Positions 16,705 to 24,474 of a stretch of DNA of 34,719 nucleotides are shown here, piece after piece. Each line of letters starts with the position of its first letter. Position 1 is the first letter of the stretch. The notes below the pieces were generated by a model. It did no database searches and was not told where the DNA came from. It saw nothing but the letters and a program-made list of their open reading frames with translations. The translations under genes and the position numbers were made by a program. The stretch lies in assembly GCA_045649485.1 (NCBI GenBank), contig JAZRPZ010000068.1:1-34719 (forward strand), in the 5' to 3' direction. This stretch comes from RUG11247 sp045649485 (lineage in GTDB: Bacteria; Bacillota; Clostridia; Christensenellales; Aristaeellaceae).

Positions 16705-16797
16705 TCTTGCGAGATTAAAGCCCATGCGGACGGAATTACCGTCGTTCTGACGCACAGGGCCGCGGAACCTTACGCACCGCACGCTACTCCCCTTTAT
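16700..16797 (-). promoter_or_regulatory. yybP-ykoY (Mn2+-sensing) riboswitch aptamer
   Basis: The minus strand begins AAAGGGGAGTAGCG and ends GCAAGACCTTTGC. These are the two conserved internal-loop strands of the yybP-ykoY family, as in the Lactococcus aptamer (AGGGGAGUAGCGUC and GCAAGACCUUU). P1 is AAAGG pairing with CCTTT. A central GTCAGAACGACGG segment and a GC-rich arm fill the middle. Transcription starts only a few bases upstream. Members of this family bind Mn2+ and usually control exporters such as MntP or P-type ATPases. Confidence 0.9.
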
Positions 16798-16804
16798 ACC
16801 CGAA

Positions 16805-16833
16805 ATTATATCACAATGGAAAAAAGCGGTCAA
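16805..16833 (-). promoter_or_regulatory. Promoter of the riboswitch-oadB cassette
   Basis: TTGACC (16828-16833), exactly 17 bases, TATAAT (16805-16810) on the minus strand. The start near 16798 places the aptamer at the very 5' end of the transcript. Confidence 0.9.
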
Positions 16834-16876
16834 TGTGCAAAAAACGCTAAGAAACCGTCAAGAAACCGTTATGCAT

Positions 16877-16901
16877 AAAAACGGCGGGCATAAGCCCGCC
16901 G
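16877..16901 (-). terminator. Terminator of the TetR-family gene
   Basis: CGGCGGGC and GCCCGCCG (16894-16901 with 16882-16889) form a perfect 8-bp GC stem with a 4-base loop, followed by TTTTT on the minus strand. Confidence 0.92.
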
Positions 16902-16911
16902 CTCCGAATAT

Positions 16912-17457
16912 TTACGCCTTGCCAAGCATATTCTTCTGAAGATTGTAGATGACGTCTGCCATTTCTTCGGCAGTACGCATATCATCGCAGGTCAGCCATT
17001 CCTTTATTACCTGTGCGGTGCCCGCAAAAACAAAGGTATGCAGATATGCCGCCTTACCTTCGGAAAGCTCCATATCGCTCTGATGATTCTCTGTGAAATA
17101 TTTCCTCGACATCTCCAGCAGTTTGTTGGTGATATCAGGATTTCCGTTTTCACTGAAAAGCACCTTACATGCACTGCGGTTGAGTTCAAGAATATTCATT
17201 ATCTTCTTGTGCTGAACCGACATATCGGCCTCATCCTTGAGCGCATCGGCTATCTCGTCAAGAAGATCTCTTTCTATCTGATGCATAACATCTTCAGGCT
17301 GACGGTAATGGGAATAAAAAGTGCCTCGGTTTACGCCTGCGGCAGCGCAAAGTTCGGTAACGCTGATACGCGAAACATGCTTTTCTTCCATCAGCTTCAA
17401 AAGGGCCGCGCGCAAGATACGCTTAGTGTATATTACTCTACGGTCGGTATCGTGCAT
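16912..17457 (-). CDS. TetR/AcrR-family transcriptional regulator
   Basis: A 181-residue regulator. The start at 17457 is chosen for GGAGAG at 17463-17468; an ATG eight codons upstream lies before that site. Residues about 8-55 form a TetR helix-turn-helix (RILRAALLKLMEEKHVSRIS, then GVNRGTFYSHY). The C-terminal helical ligand domain resembles the TetR_C DhaS-like group (VLFSENGNPDITNKL, KEWLTCDDMRTAEEMADVI). The ligand is unknown. It is divergent from the rubrerythrin-luxS unit across 153 bases, which makes that unit a candidate target besides its own gene. An imperfect ATTGNC inverted repeat flanks the TATAAT at 17505-17510. Confidence 0.9.
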   Translation of the reverse strand: MHDTDRRVIYTKRILRAALLKLMEEKHVSRISVTELCAAAGVNRGTFYSHYRQPEDVMHQIERDLLDEIADALKDEADMSVQHKKIMNILELNRSACKVLFSENGNPDITNKLLEMSRKYFTENHQSDMELSEGKAAYLHTFVFAGTAQVIKEWLTCDDMRTAEEMADVIYNLQKNMLGKA

Positions 17458-17546
17458 AATTTTCTCTCCTGCCAAACTCAAAGTTTCATTGTCTGCACAA
17501 CATTATTATACTACACTTGTCAATATTCGTTTTTTATCAAACGCTG

Positions 17547-17574
17547 TTTACAAAAGACAAAAATGGTATATAAT
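17547..17574 (+). promoter_or_regulatory. Promoter of the rubrerythrin-luxS unit
   Basis: TTTACA (17547-17552), 16 bases, TATAAT (17569-17574). The leader is about 30 bases with GGAGG at 17598-17602. Confidence 0.75.
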
Positions 17575-17610
17575 AAGATTATCAAAATCGAAAAAGCGGA
17601 GGTATTTATT

Positions 17611-18147
17611 ATGGAACTCAAGGGAAGCAGAACCGAAGCCAACCTGATGGCTGCTTATGCCGGCGAAAGCCAGGCCCGCGTCAAGTACGAATATTATGCA
17701 TCCAAGGCCAAGAAGGACGGCTTCGTGCAGATCGGCGATCTGTTCATGGAGACCTCCAATAACGAAAAAGAGCACGCCAAACTGTGGTTCAAGCTGCTGC
17801 ACGGCGGCATGCCCGAAACCGCAGCAAACCTTGCCGATGCAGCTGCCGGCGAGAACTATGAGTGGACCGACATGTATGCCGAGTTCGCCAAGGTAGCCCG
17901 CGAAGAAGGCTTCGACTACATCGCAAAGATGTTCGAAGGCGTCGCAGCCATCGAAAAGGCTCACGAGGAGCGCTATCGCAAGCTGCTCAGCAACATCGAA
18001 GGCGGTCTGGTATTCTCCCGCGAAGGCGATATGATCTGGGAATGCGGCAACTGCGGCCATCTGCATGTAGGCAAGGCAGCGCCCGAAGTATGCCCCGTTT
18101 GCGCACATCCCCAGTCCTACTTCAAGATCCACGCCGAGAATTTCTGA
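17611..18147 (+). CDS. rbr: Rubrerythrin
   Basis: A 178-residue non-haem diiron peroxidase that reduces hydrogen peroxide in anaerobes. The start at 17611 has GGAGG nine bases upstream; the much longer open frame covers the promoter and divergent TetR gene and is not used. Residues 1-130 are the ferritin-like four-helix bundle with iron ligands in YAGESQARVKYEYY (Glu19), NEKEHA (Glu52, His55) and the second half-site AAIEKAHEERY (Glu115, His118). The C-terminal rubredoxin-like domain has Cys145, Cys148, Cys161 and Cys164 (CGNC and CPVC). Length and domain order are normal. It is followed by luxS after one base. Confidence 0.96.
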   Translation: MELKGSRTEANLMAAYAGESQARVKYEYYASKAKKDGFVQIGDLFMETSNNEKEHAKLWFKLLHGGMPETAANLADAAAGENYEWTDMYAEFAKVAREEGFDYIAKMFEGVAAIEKAHEERYRKLLSNIEGGLVFSREGDMIWECGNCGHLHVGKAAPEVCPVCAHPQSYFKIHAENF

Positions 18148-18148
18148 T

Positions 18149-18628
18149 ATGAAGACGATCGCAAGTTTTACTATAGACCACATCAAGCTGCTGACCGGTC
18201 TGTACGTATCCCGCATAGATAAAGTCGGTTCCGAGGCCGTAACCACCTTCGATATCCGCATGACCCGTCCCAATACCGAACCGGCCATGGATACCGCCGC
18301 TGCCCACGCCTTCGAACACCTTGGCGCCACCTACCTGCGCAGCGACGCCGAATGGGGCAGCAGGATAGTTTACTTCGGACCCATGGGCTGCCGCACCGGC
18401 TTCTATCTCATCCTCGCCGGTGAGCTGACTTCCGAAGATGCTCTCCCCCTCATCACCCGCATGATGGAATTCATCGCAAATTACGAGGGCGAGATCCCCG
18501 GTGCATCCGCAGTACAGTGCGGCAATTACCTCGATCTGAATCTCCCCATGGCAAAATACCATGCGAAGAAGTACATTTCCGAAGTAACCTCCGCTCCCAC
18601 CCCCGAACGTCTCAACTATCCCGTATAA
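18149..18628 (+). CDS. luxS: S-ribosylhomocysteine lyase
   Basis: Cleaves S-ribosylhomocysteine to homocysteine and DPD, the precursor of autoinducer-2 (EC 4.4.1.21), in the activated methyl cycle. The 159-residue length is standard. The metal ligands are His53 and His57 with Glu56 in HAFEHLG, and Cys124 in QCGNYLDLNL. Cys81 in GPMGCRTGFY is the catalytic cysteine. All are present. It begins one base after the rubrerythrin stop and relies on GAG within the end of that gene, so the two are co-transcribed. No pfs (nucleosidase) gene is nearby. Confidence 0.97.
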   Translation: MKTIASFTIDHIKLLTGLYVSRIDKVGSEAVTTFDIRMTRPNTEPAMDTAAAHAFEHLGATYLRSDAEWGSRIVYFGPMGCRTGFYLILAGELTSEDALPLITRMMEFIANYEGEIPGASAVQCGNYLDLNLPMAKYHAKKYISEVTSAPTPERLNYPV

Positions 18629-18636
18629 AAATCGAT

Positions 18637-18672
18637 CCCGTATCCGCTTTAATAACGGATACGGGATTTTTT
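18637..18672. terminator. Bidirectional terminator between luxS and the diguanylate cyclase gene
   Basis: CCCGTATCCG (18637-18646) and CGGATACGGG (18656-18665) form a perfect 10-bp stem. ATTTTTTC follows on the plus strand and GATTTTTAT lies on the other side. It serves both convergent genes. Confidence 0.92.
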
Positions 18673-19859
18673 CATATGTTCTTTATCCTGTAGCAGTCGC
18701 GGCCCGCAGCCTTTGCCTCGTAAAGGGCTTCGTCGGCTTTGTGCATCAGGTCGGCGTAATGCAAGCCTGCGGTGTTCTTTACATGCACAGCGCCCACACT
18801 TGAGCTGACGGTGATCTTCCTGTCGCCAATGACATAATCATGTCTGAGCGCTTCGTTTATCTTCTTAAGGCAATTCTCGAGGGGCATCTCGGGAATGTTC
18901 AGCAGCAGTATGCAGTATTCATCGCCGCCGAACCGGCTTATCAGGTCGTTCTTTCTGAATATCTCCCTCAGGGAGTTTGCCGCATCCACAATGGCAATAT
19001 CGCCCTGCGAATGACCGAAGGTATCGTTTACTGCCTTCAGGTGGTCAAGGTCGACAAATATGAAAGCCACGCCCGAGTGAGGTATTGCTGAATACGCACG
19101 CAGCAGATTTTCGGATGCCTCCGCAAAAGCCTTCTTGGTCAGAAGCCCCGTAAGTTCCTCGGTGCGGTTTGCGAGTTCAAGCTCGCTGCGGATTATCTTC
19201 TCCTCTGAAAGCGAATCCTTGTACACCTGGGACTGGAAGAACATGTAGTAGAAAATGGTTATCAGCACGATGGATGTTCTTCCGAGAGTACGTATGCCGT
19301 ACAGCGCCTCCACCAGCATATAGAATACAATAAGGAACGATATGGCGAAGATTATCATCGTTTCCAGCTTGGAACGTCCCTTATAGTTGGTGATAACAAC
19401 GATTATCAGCAGCAGCAGGTAAAGCAGCGCCACTATATGTGTGAAATATCCCAGCGGACCGCGCACGAACTGATTGTCGGCAGTGTAGGAATACACAACA
19501 TCGGTGAAGAACACCGAGAAAGACGTGAGCACATTCACCGCCGCCGGCAGATACAACAGCTGCGGATACTTCACGCTGCGGGCGTTTCGCGCGGCAAGCA
19601 GCACGATAAGGCAGAGTATGAAAGGTCTTACGGAATATCCTATCGCCGAAAGCCACAATCGCATGGGGCTGAGGTGTTCAAACGTGGTGGTCCACAATTC
19701 AAGGCTGTAGGTAATGATCTCCACCCACTCAATGGATATGAGCAGGTAGAAGATTCGCTTTATCCTCGCAGCAAGCGTTGCATTTGCGTGCAGGAAAATA
19801 AGCAGGAACACAATGCCGGCGACCGCGGCGTAATTTATCGTCAGATAGTCGTAGCGCAT
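18672..19859 (-). CDS. Membrane-bound diguanylate cyclase (GGDEF)
   Basis: Makes cyclic di-GMP from two GTP. The start at 19859 follows GGGGAGGAAGCGA; the frame extends 13 codons upstream without support. The 395-residue protein has about seven membrane spans in residues 10-210, a short coiled coil (about 213-237, SEEKIIRSELELANRTEEL) and a GGDEF domain from 238. The active-site signature is GGDEY at 311-315, an accepted variant. RKND at 302-305 fits the RxxD inhibitory site, so product feedback is expected. The membrane part resembles a sensor of unknown ligand. No EAL or PilZ protein is in the window. Confidence 0.93.
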   Translation of the reverse strand: MRYDYLTINYAAVAGIVFLLIFLHANATLAARIKRIFYLLISIEWVEIITYSLELWTTTFEHLSPMRLWLSAIGYSVRPFILCLIVLLAARNARSVKYPQLLYLPAAVNVLTSFSVFFTDVVYSYTADNQFVRGPLGYFTHIVALLYLLLLIIVVITNYKGRSKLETMIIFAISFLIVFYMLVEALYGIRTLGRTSIVLITIFYYMFFQSQVYKDSLSEEKIIRSELELANRTEELTGLLTKKAFAEASENLLRAYSAIPHSGVAFIFVDLDHLKAVNDTFGHSQGDIAIVDAANSLREIFRKNDLISRFGGDEYCILLLNIPEMPLENCLKKINEALRHDYVIGDRKITVSSSVGAVHVKNTAGLHYADLMHKADEALYEAKAAGRDCYRIKNI

Positions 19860-19936
19860 TCGCTTCCTCCCCGAAAAAATATTGGAATAATAATACATTA
19901 TTGAAGGCGCTTCGTCAATCCGTTTTTGTGCTTATT

Positions 19937-19979
19937 ATAAAAAAATGCCGCCGGGAAGATATTTCCCGACGACATTTTT
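19937..19979. terminator. Terminator after ileS
   Basis: An imperfect hairpin ATGTCGTCGGGAA / TTCCCGGCGGCAT (minus strand, 19974 to 19945) with G-U pairs is followed by seven or more T on the minus strand (from 19944 down). T residues at 19974-19980 allow function in the other direction as well. Confidence 0.85.
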
Positions 19980-20002
19980 TATTTGATTTTTGAGATGTTA
20001 TC

Positions 20003-23000
20003 TCAGCGGCTTACGCCCAGAGTGGCCTTTTCGCCGTTGATGTTCCATTCGCGGACCAGCTCGCCTTCTGCGCCGGGAGTGAGTTCCACAGCCAGAACAG
20101 CCTTCTTGATCTCCTCGGCACCGGCTTCGATAACTGCGGTCAGCTTCTCGGAAGCGGTGTAGGTTACCTTGATGCGGTCAACTACTTCGAAACCTGCATC
20201 CTTGCGCATGTTCTGCAGCTTGGAGATGATTTCGCGGACATAACCTTCTGCGATGAGCTCCTCAGTGAGGTTGGTATCGATAACAACGGTCATCTCGCCC
20301 TCAGACTCGGCTACGAAGCCTTCCTTCTGCATGGGCTTGGTGAGTACGTCATCCTTGTTCAGCACGACTTCAGTGCCCTCGATATCGAAGGAAACGGTCT
20401 CGCCGCGGTCGAATGCGTCAACAACATCGTTGCCGTCCATGGTCTTGAGATGTGCACCGATCTTGCCCAGGATCTTGCCGTAACGGGGACCCAGGGTACG
20501 CATCTGGGGCTTCAGCTCATAGGTGGTGAACTCGCGTGCATCGGATACGAACTTCACAGCCTTTACGTTCAGCTCGTTTGCGATCAGCTCGGTAACTGCC
20601 TCAGGCAGCTCGGCGCCCTTTACATACAAGGTGGCGATGGGCTGACGGACCTTGATGTTTGCGGTGTTGCGGCATGCGCGGCCCAGGGATACGGCCTGAA
20701 TTACTTCGTCCATATCTGCCTCGAGCTGAGCATCGATCAGAGCTTCGTTGCAGCAGGGGAAGTCGGTCAGGTGTACGGATTCCTTGGCGTCGGGCATGTT
20801 GCCAACTACCAGATTCTGATACATGGATTCTGCCATGAATGGGATGTAGGGAGCGCACAGGCCGGCCAGAGTGGTCAGCACGGTGTACAGAGTCTCGAAA
20901 GCGGCCAGCTTGTCGCCTTCCAGGCCCTTGCCCCAGAAACGCTCGCGGCAGCAGCGTACATACCAGTTGGACAGCTCATCAGTGAAAGCGGCGATGGCGC
21001 GTGCGGTCTCGGTGATCTTGTAATCCTCCAGACCCTCGTCAACGAACTTCACCAGAGTGTTCAGCTTGGACAGTACCCACTTATCCATCAGAGAGAAGTC
21101 CTCTGCCTTTGCCTTCTGCTCGGCGGGCTTGTAATCGTCGATGGAGGCATACAGAGTGAAGAATGCATAGGTGTTCCACAGAGTGCCCATGAAACGGCGC
21201 TGCATCTCGCTTACCAGATCGCCGGAGAAGCGGGTGGGCAGCCAGGGTGCTGCGGAAGCGTAGAAATACCAGCGCACGGCGTCTGCGCCCTGCTTGTCCA
21301 GTACTTCCCAGGGATCGACGACGTTGCCCAGATGCTTGGACATCTTACGGCCTTCGGAATCCTGAACGTGACCCATGACAACGCAGTTCTCAAAGGGTGC
21401 GCGGCCGAACAGCAGGGTGCTGATGGCGATCAGGGTGTAGAACCAGCCGCGGGTCTGGTCGATAGCTTCGGAAATGAAAGCTGCGGGGAACATCTTCTCG
21501 AACAGATCCTTGTTCTCGAAGGGATAGTGCAGCTGTGCAAAGGGCATGGAACCGGAGTCGAACCAGCAGTCGATAACCTCGGGGGTACGGCGCATCTCTT
21601 CACCGCACTTTTCGCACTTCAGCACGACGCGGTCGATGTAGGGACGATGCAGCTCGATATCTGCGGGTACTTCGGAGCCATCCTCCATCTTGCCCAGTTC
21701 GCGCAGCTCGGCGATGGAACCTACGGTGTGGATGTGACCGCAGCCGCAGACCCATACGGGCAGGGGAGTGCCCCAGTAACGCTCGCGGGAGAGACCCCAG
21801 TCGATGACGTTATCAAGGAAATTGCCCATACGGCCGTCCTTGATGTTGTCGGGCATCCAGTTGATAGCCTGGTTGGAAGCCATCAGCTCGTCATGCACTT
21901 CGGTCATCTTGATGAACCAGGTGGAGCGTGCGTAGTAGATAAGGGGAGTATCGCAGCGCCAGCAGAAGGGATAGTCATGCTCGAAAGCGGGAGCAGCTAC
22001 CAGCTGACCGGCGTTATCCAGTTCTTCCAGAATTACGGGGTCGGCCTTCTTGATGAAGGTGCCTGCCCAGGGAGTCTCGGGGCTCATTTCGCCCTTGGTG
22101 GTTACCAGCTGCAGGAAGGGCAGGTCGTTGTCACGGCCAACGCGGGCGTCGTCCTCACCGAATGCGGGAGCGATGTGAACGATACCGGTACCGTCGGTCA
22201 TGGTGACGTAGCCGTCTGCGCATACGCGCCATGCGGGCTTGTCGACCAGTTCCTTGGTGAAGCTGAACAGAGGCTCGTACTCGATGCCTACCAGTTCAGA
22301 ACCGGGCATGGTGACCTTGTTTTCGATAACTGCATCCTCGCCCATGATGGAGGGGATCAGCACGTCTGCCATGATGACAGTGCGGCCGTCGCAGTCAAAC
22401 TTTGCATAGGTGTCTTCGGGGTTTACGCACAGTGCTACGTTGCTGGGCAGGGTCCAGGGGGTGGTGGTCCAGGCGTACAGCCAGGTGTTCTCCTCGCCCT
22501 TTACCTTGAAGCGAACGACAGCGGAGCGCTCCTTGACCTGCTTGTAGCCCTGAGAGACCTCATGAGAGGACAGCGCAGTGCCGCAGCGGGGGCAGTAAGG
22601 AACGATCTTGTGGCCCTTGTACAGCAGGCCCTTGTCAGCGATGGTCTTCAGTGCCCACCACTCGGACTCGATGTAGGGGTTCTCGTAGGTGATGTAGGGG
22701 TTCTCCATGTCCGCCCAGTAACCTACGCGGTCGGACATCTTCTCCCACAGTCCCTTATAGGTCCATACGGACTCCTTGCACTTCTTGATGAAGGGCTCGA
22801 TGCCGTATGCTTCGATCTGCTCCTTGCCGTCCAGACCCAGGATCTTTTCGACTTCCAGCTCTACGGGCAGACCGTGGGTATCCCAGCCGGCCTTGCGGGG
22901 CACGAACTTGCGCTTCATGGTCTGATAACGCGGGATCAGATCCTTGATGGCGCGGGTCTCGATATGACCGATGTGGGGCTTGCCGTTGGCAGTAGGCGGT

Positions 23001-23137
23001 CCATCATAGAACATGAACACTTCGCCTTCCTTGCGCTGGTCAACGGACTTCTGGAATATGTTGTTCTCTCGCCAGAACTTCTCGATCTCTACTTCGCGCG
23101 CGGCAAAGTTCAGATCGGTTGAGACCTTCTCAAACAT
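20003..23137 (-). CDS. ileS: Isoleucyl-tRNA synthetase, type 2 (eukaryote-like)
   Basis: Charges tRNA-Ile with isoleucine (EC 6.1.1.5). The protein has 1044 residues, longer than the usual bacterial type 1 (about 930-940). HIGH is at 55-58 in GKPHIGHI, KMSK at 598-601 followed by HLGN. The central editing domain includes TPWTLPSNVALCVNPEDTYA and DGTGIVHIAPAFGEDDA. The anticodon-binding domain follows (DKWVLSKLNTLVKFVDE). Zinc-type CGCGH and CEKCG pairs lie near residue 470-510. There is no C-terminal zinc ribbon, and the tail is long and beta-rich, as in type 2 enzymes related to eukaryotic IleRS, several of which resist mupirocin. AGGAGGAACAGGG precedes the ATG. It is controlled by a T-box leader. 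Confidence 0.96.
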   Translation of the reverse strand: MFEKVSTDLNFAAREVEIEKFWRENNIFQKSVDQRKEGEVFMFYDGPPTANGKPHIGHIETRAIKDLIPRYQTMKRKFVPRKAGWDTHGLPVELEVEKILGLDGKEQIEAYGIEPFIKKCKESVWTYKGLWEKMSDRVGYWADMENPYITYENPYIESEWWALKTIADKGLLYKGHKIVPYCPRCGTALSSHEVSQGYKQVKERSAVVRFKVKGEENTWLYAWTTTPWTLPSNVALCVNPEDTYAKFDCDGRTVIMADVLIPSIMGEDAVIENKVTMPGSELVGIEYEPLFSFTKELVDKPAWRVCADGYVTMTDGTGIVHIAPAFGEDDARVGRDNDLPFLQLVTTKGEMSPETPWAGTFIKKADPVILEELDNAGQLVAAPAFEHDYPFCWRCDTPLIYYARSTWFIKMTEVHDELMASNQAINWMPDNIKDGRMGNFLDNVIDWGLSRERYWGTPLPVWVCGCGHIHTVGSIAELRELGKMEDGSEVPADIELHRPYIDRVVLKCEKCGEEMRRTPEVIDCWFDSGSMPFAQLHYPFENKDLFEKMFPAAFISEAIDQTRGWFYTLIAISTLLFGRAPFENCVVMGHVQDSEGRKMSKHLGNVVDPWEVLDKQGADAVRWYFYASAAPWLPTRFSGDLVSEMQRRFMGTLWNTYAFFTLYASIDDYKPAEQKAKAEDFSLMDKWVLSKLNTLVKFVDEGLEDYKITETARAIAAFTDELSNWYVRCCRERFWGKGLEGDKLAAFETLYTVLTTLAGLCAPYIPFMAESMYQNLVVGNMPDAKESVHLTDFPCCNEALIDAQLEADMDEVIQAVSLGRACRNTANIKVRQPIATLYVKGAELPEAVTELIANELNVKAVKFVSDAREFTTYELKPQMRTLGPRYGKILGKIGAHLKTMDGNDVVDAFDRGETVSFDIEGTEVVLNKDDVLTKPMQKEGFVAESEGEMTVVIDTNLTEELIAEGYVREIISKLQNMRKDAGFEVVDRIKVTYTASEKLTAVIEAGAEEIKKAVLAVELTPGAEGELVREWNINGEKATLGVSR

Positions 23138-23156
23138 TCCCTGTTCCTCCTAAAAT

Positions 23157-23418
23157 AAAAAAATCCGCCCCGTACATCGGGACGAACAGAATCGCGGTAC
23201 CACCCTGCTTCCCCTCCGAAAGGAAGGGCACTTATCGGCATGCATAACAACACGCCTGCGCTGTAACGGGCGCTCCCGACCGGGCTTACTTGCATTCTGC
23301 GTTCGGCTGGCAGCTCAGGGGTGATCGCTTATCCGCGCTTTCATACCGGGCTCACACCATTCCCCGGCTCGCTGAATGCGCATGCGGACAGACTGTCCCC
23401 GTCGCAGCTTTGCTTATG
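23157..23418 (-). promoter_or_regulatory. T-box riboswitch, tRNA-Ile specific
   Basis: The hallmark AGGGTGGTACCGCG lies at 23193-23206 on the minus strand. It is followed by a terminator with a 9-bp stem (23178-23186 with 23164-23172) and seven T (23157-23163). The Stem I region contains GCGATCACCCCTGAGCTGC, in which ATC (23323-23325) sits at the specifier position and is followed by A, matching isoleucine. Uncharged tRNA-Ile would pair there and with the T-box to prevent termination. Leader, amino acid and downstream gene agree. Confidence 0.95.
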
Positions 23419-23423
23419 CTTTA

Positions 23424-23451
23424 ATTATATGCAAACCCCGCCCAAAGTAAA
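23424..23451 (-). promoter_or_regulatory. Promoter of the ileS T-box transcript
   Basis: TTTACT (23446-23451), 16 bases, TATAAT (23424-23429) on the minus strand, placing the start at the beginning of Stem I. Confidence 0.75.
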
Positions 23452-23491
23452 GCCTTTGAAGGTTAAATATCACGCCCCTTGGAAAGACAAG

Positions 23492-23519
23492 AAAAAAGCG
23501 GCGCATGCTGCGCCGCTTT
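23492..23519 (-). terminator. Terminator of the membrane protein gene
   Basis: AAAGCGGCGCA pairs with TGCGCCGCTTT (23509-23519 with 23495-23505), a 3-base loop and six T on the minus strand (23492-23497). Confidence 0.9.
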
Positions 23520-23530
23520 CACAGCCGTAA

Positions 23531-24322
23531 TCAGCCGTTTTCTCCGTCGGTTTCTGCAGGGAGGTCCTCTCCCCTGTCTATGGCATCCTTCTCTGCATTG
23601 TCTTCCGTCACAAATCGGCAGAAGCTGCGGCTCAGCCTGATAAACACGATATATGCAAATATCTGCGCGCCCATATCATATACGGTAGCGGCTATGCTTC
23701 CGTATTCAAGGCCCATATCCGGAAGGTCAACGATACTCAGCCCCAGCTGACCGAACATTCTGCCGACCAGTATCATCGCGACCACGATAAGCACGGCAAC
23801 AATGCCGACAATGACGATAGCCGCAACGCTCCAGTTATCCAGCGTCACGAGAAATCCGTGGGATCTGCCTCCGGACATCCTGTACATTATATCCTTCATC
23901 ATCCCGGATATATTGCGGGCAATGAATATCTCCGTCACCGTGGCGGCTATACCCACAAGCACCAGCAAATATATTATAACCGTCAGTGCATTCAATTCGG
24001 GATAATCCGTCCATTCCGTACTTCCCAGAGAAGCGATGAGCGACAATACCGCACCCGCCAGACCGATCCAGCCTATGCACTGCTTTATTATATTACATAC
24101 ACGCACCATGCGCGCTCCCGTATAAGATGCCTTTAATGCAATGAGCCATGCGCCGATACACATCACTGCATTCAGCGCGATTCCAAGCACGCCTCCCGTC
24201 AATTCGGCTATATTCCCGACATCAACTATCGAAACCAGATTTATGGGTATGTACATAATCGTAAGCGCCAGCGCAAACAGCACCATTATTCCCGAGGTCA
24301 CAAACTGCTTTACCTTGCTCAT
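23531..24322 (-). CDS. Integral membrane protein, unknown function
   Basis: A 263-residue protein with about six membrane spans: near residues 10-32, 40-63, 78-100, 112-135, 165-188 and 208-232. A hydrophilic acidic tail (TEDNAEKDAIDRGEDL) follows. The loop RMSGGRSHGF separates spans four and five. GGGGAGGACGGATAC precedes the start. No family is recognised; it resembles the many multi-pass proteins of unknown role in clostridia. It is a single-gene unit, divergent from the MBL-fold gene. Confidence 0.75.
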   Translation of the reverse strand: MSKVKQFVTSGIMVLFALALTIMYIPINLVSIVDVGNIAELTGGVLGIALNAVMCIGAWLIALKASYTGARMVRVCNIIKQCIGWIGLAGAVLSLIASLGSTEWTDYPELNALTVIIYLLVLVGIAATVTEIFIARNISGMMKDIMYRMSGGRSHGFLVTLDNWSVAAIVIVGIVAVLIVVAMILVGRMFGQLGLSIVDLPDMGLEYGSIAATVYDMGAQIFAYIVFIRLSRSFCRFVTEDNAEKDAIDRGEDLPAETDGENG

Positions 24323-24419
24323 GTATCCGTCCTCCCCTCAGGCACATGCCTTCATTTATGGCATATATTATACACAAATACCAAACAAATAAAAAGCCTG
24401 ATGAACAAAAACAGCCCGA

Positions 24420-24448
24420 TTGACACAAACGCGGCAGGCACATAAAAT
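24420..24448 (+). promoter_or_regulatory. Promoter of the MBL-fold hydrolase gene
   Basis: TTGACA (24420-24425), 17 bases, TAAAAT (24443-24448). Confidence 0.8.
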
Positions 24449-24474
24449 ATATCATGACAGAAAGGAGGATGCGC

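Noticed and set aside
16636..16833. N-terminal extension of the beta subunit
   Set aside because: It translates the riboswitch and terminator; GGAGG before 16635 sets the start.
15283..16878. 531-codon plus-strand frame beginning with a Ser-rich stretch
   Set aside because: It is the reverse of the riboswitch-oadB-oadG cassette; the Ser runs are the antisense of the TE-rich segment.
17038..17610. N-terminal extension of rubrerythrin
   Set aside because: The region is antisense to the TetR gene and contains the rbr promoter; the family begins at residue 1 of the 17611 start.
20450..23122. 890-codon open frame on the plus strand
   Set aside because: It lies wholly opposite ileS, which has full motifs, RBS and T-box. 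The antisense translation shows no domain; long shadows are expected in GC-rich, codon-biased genes.
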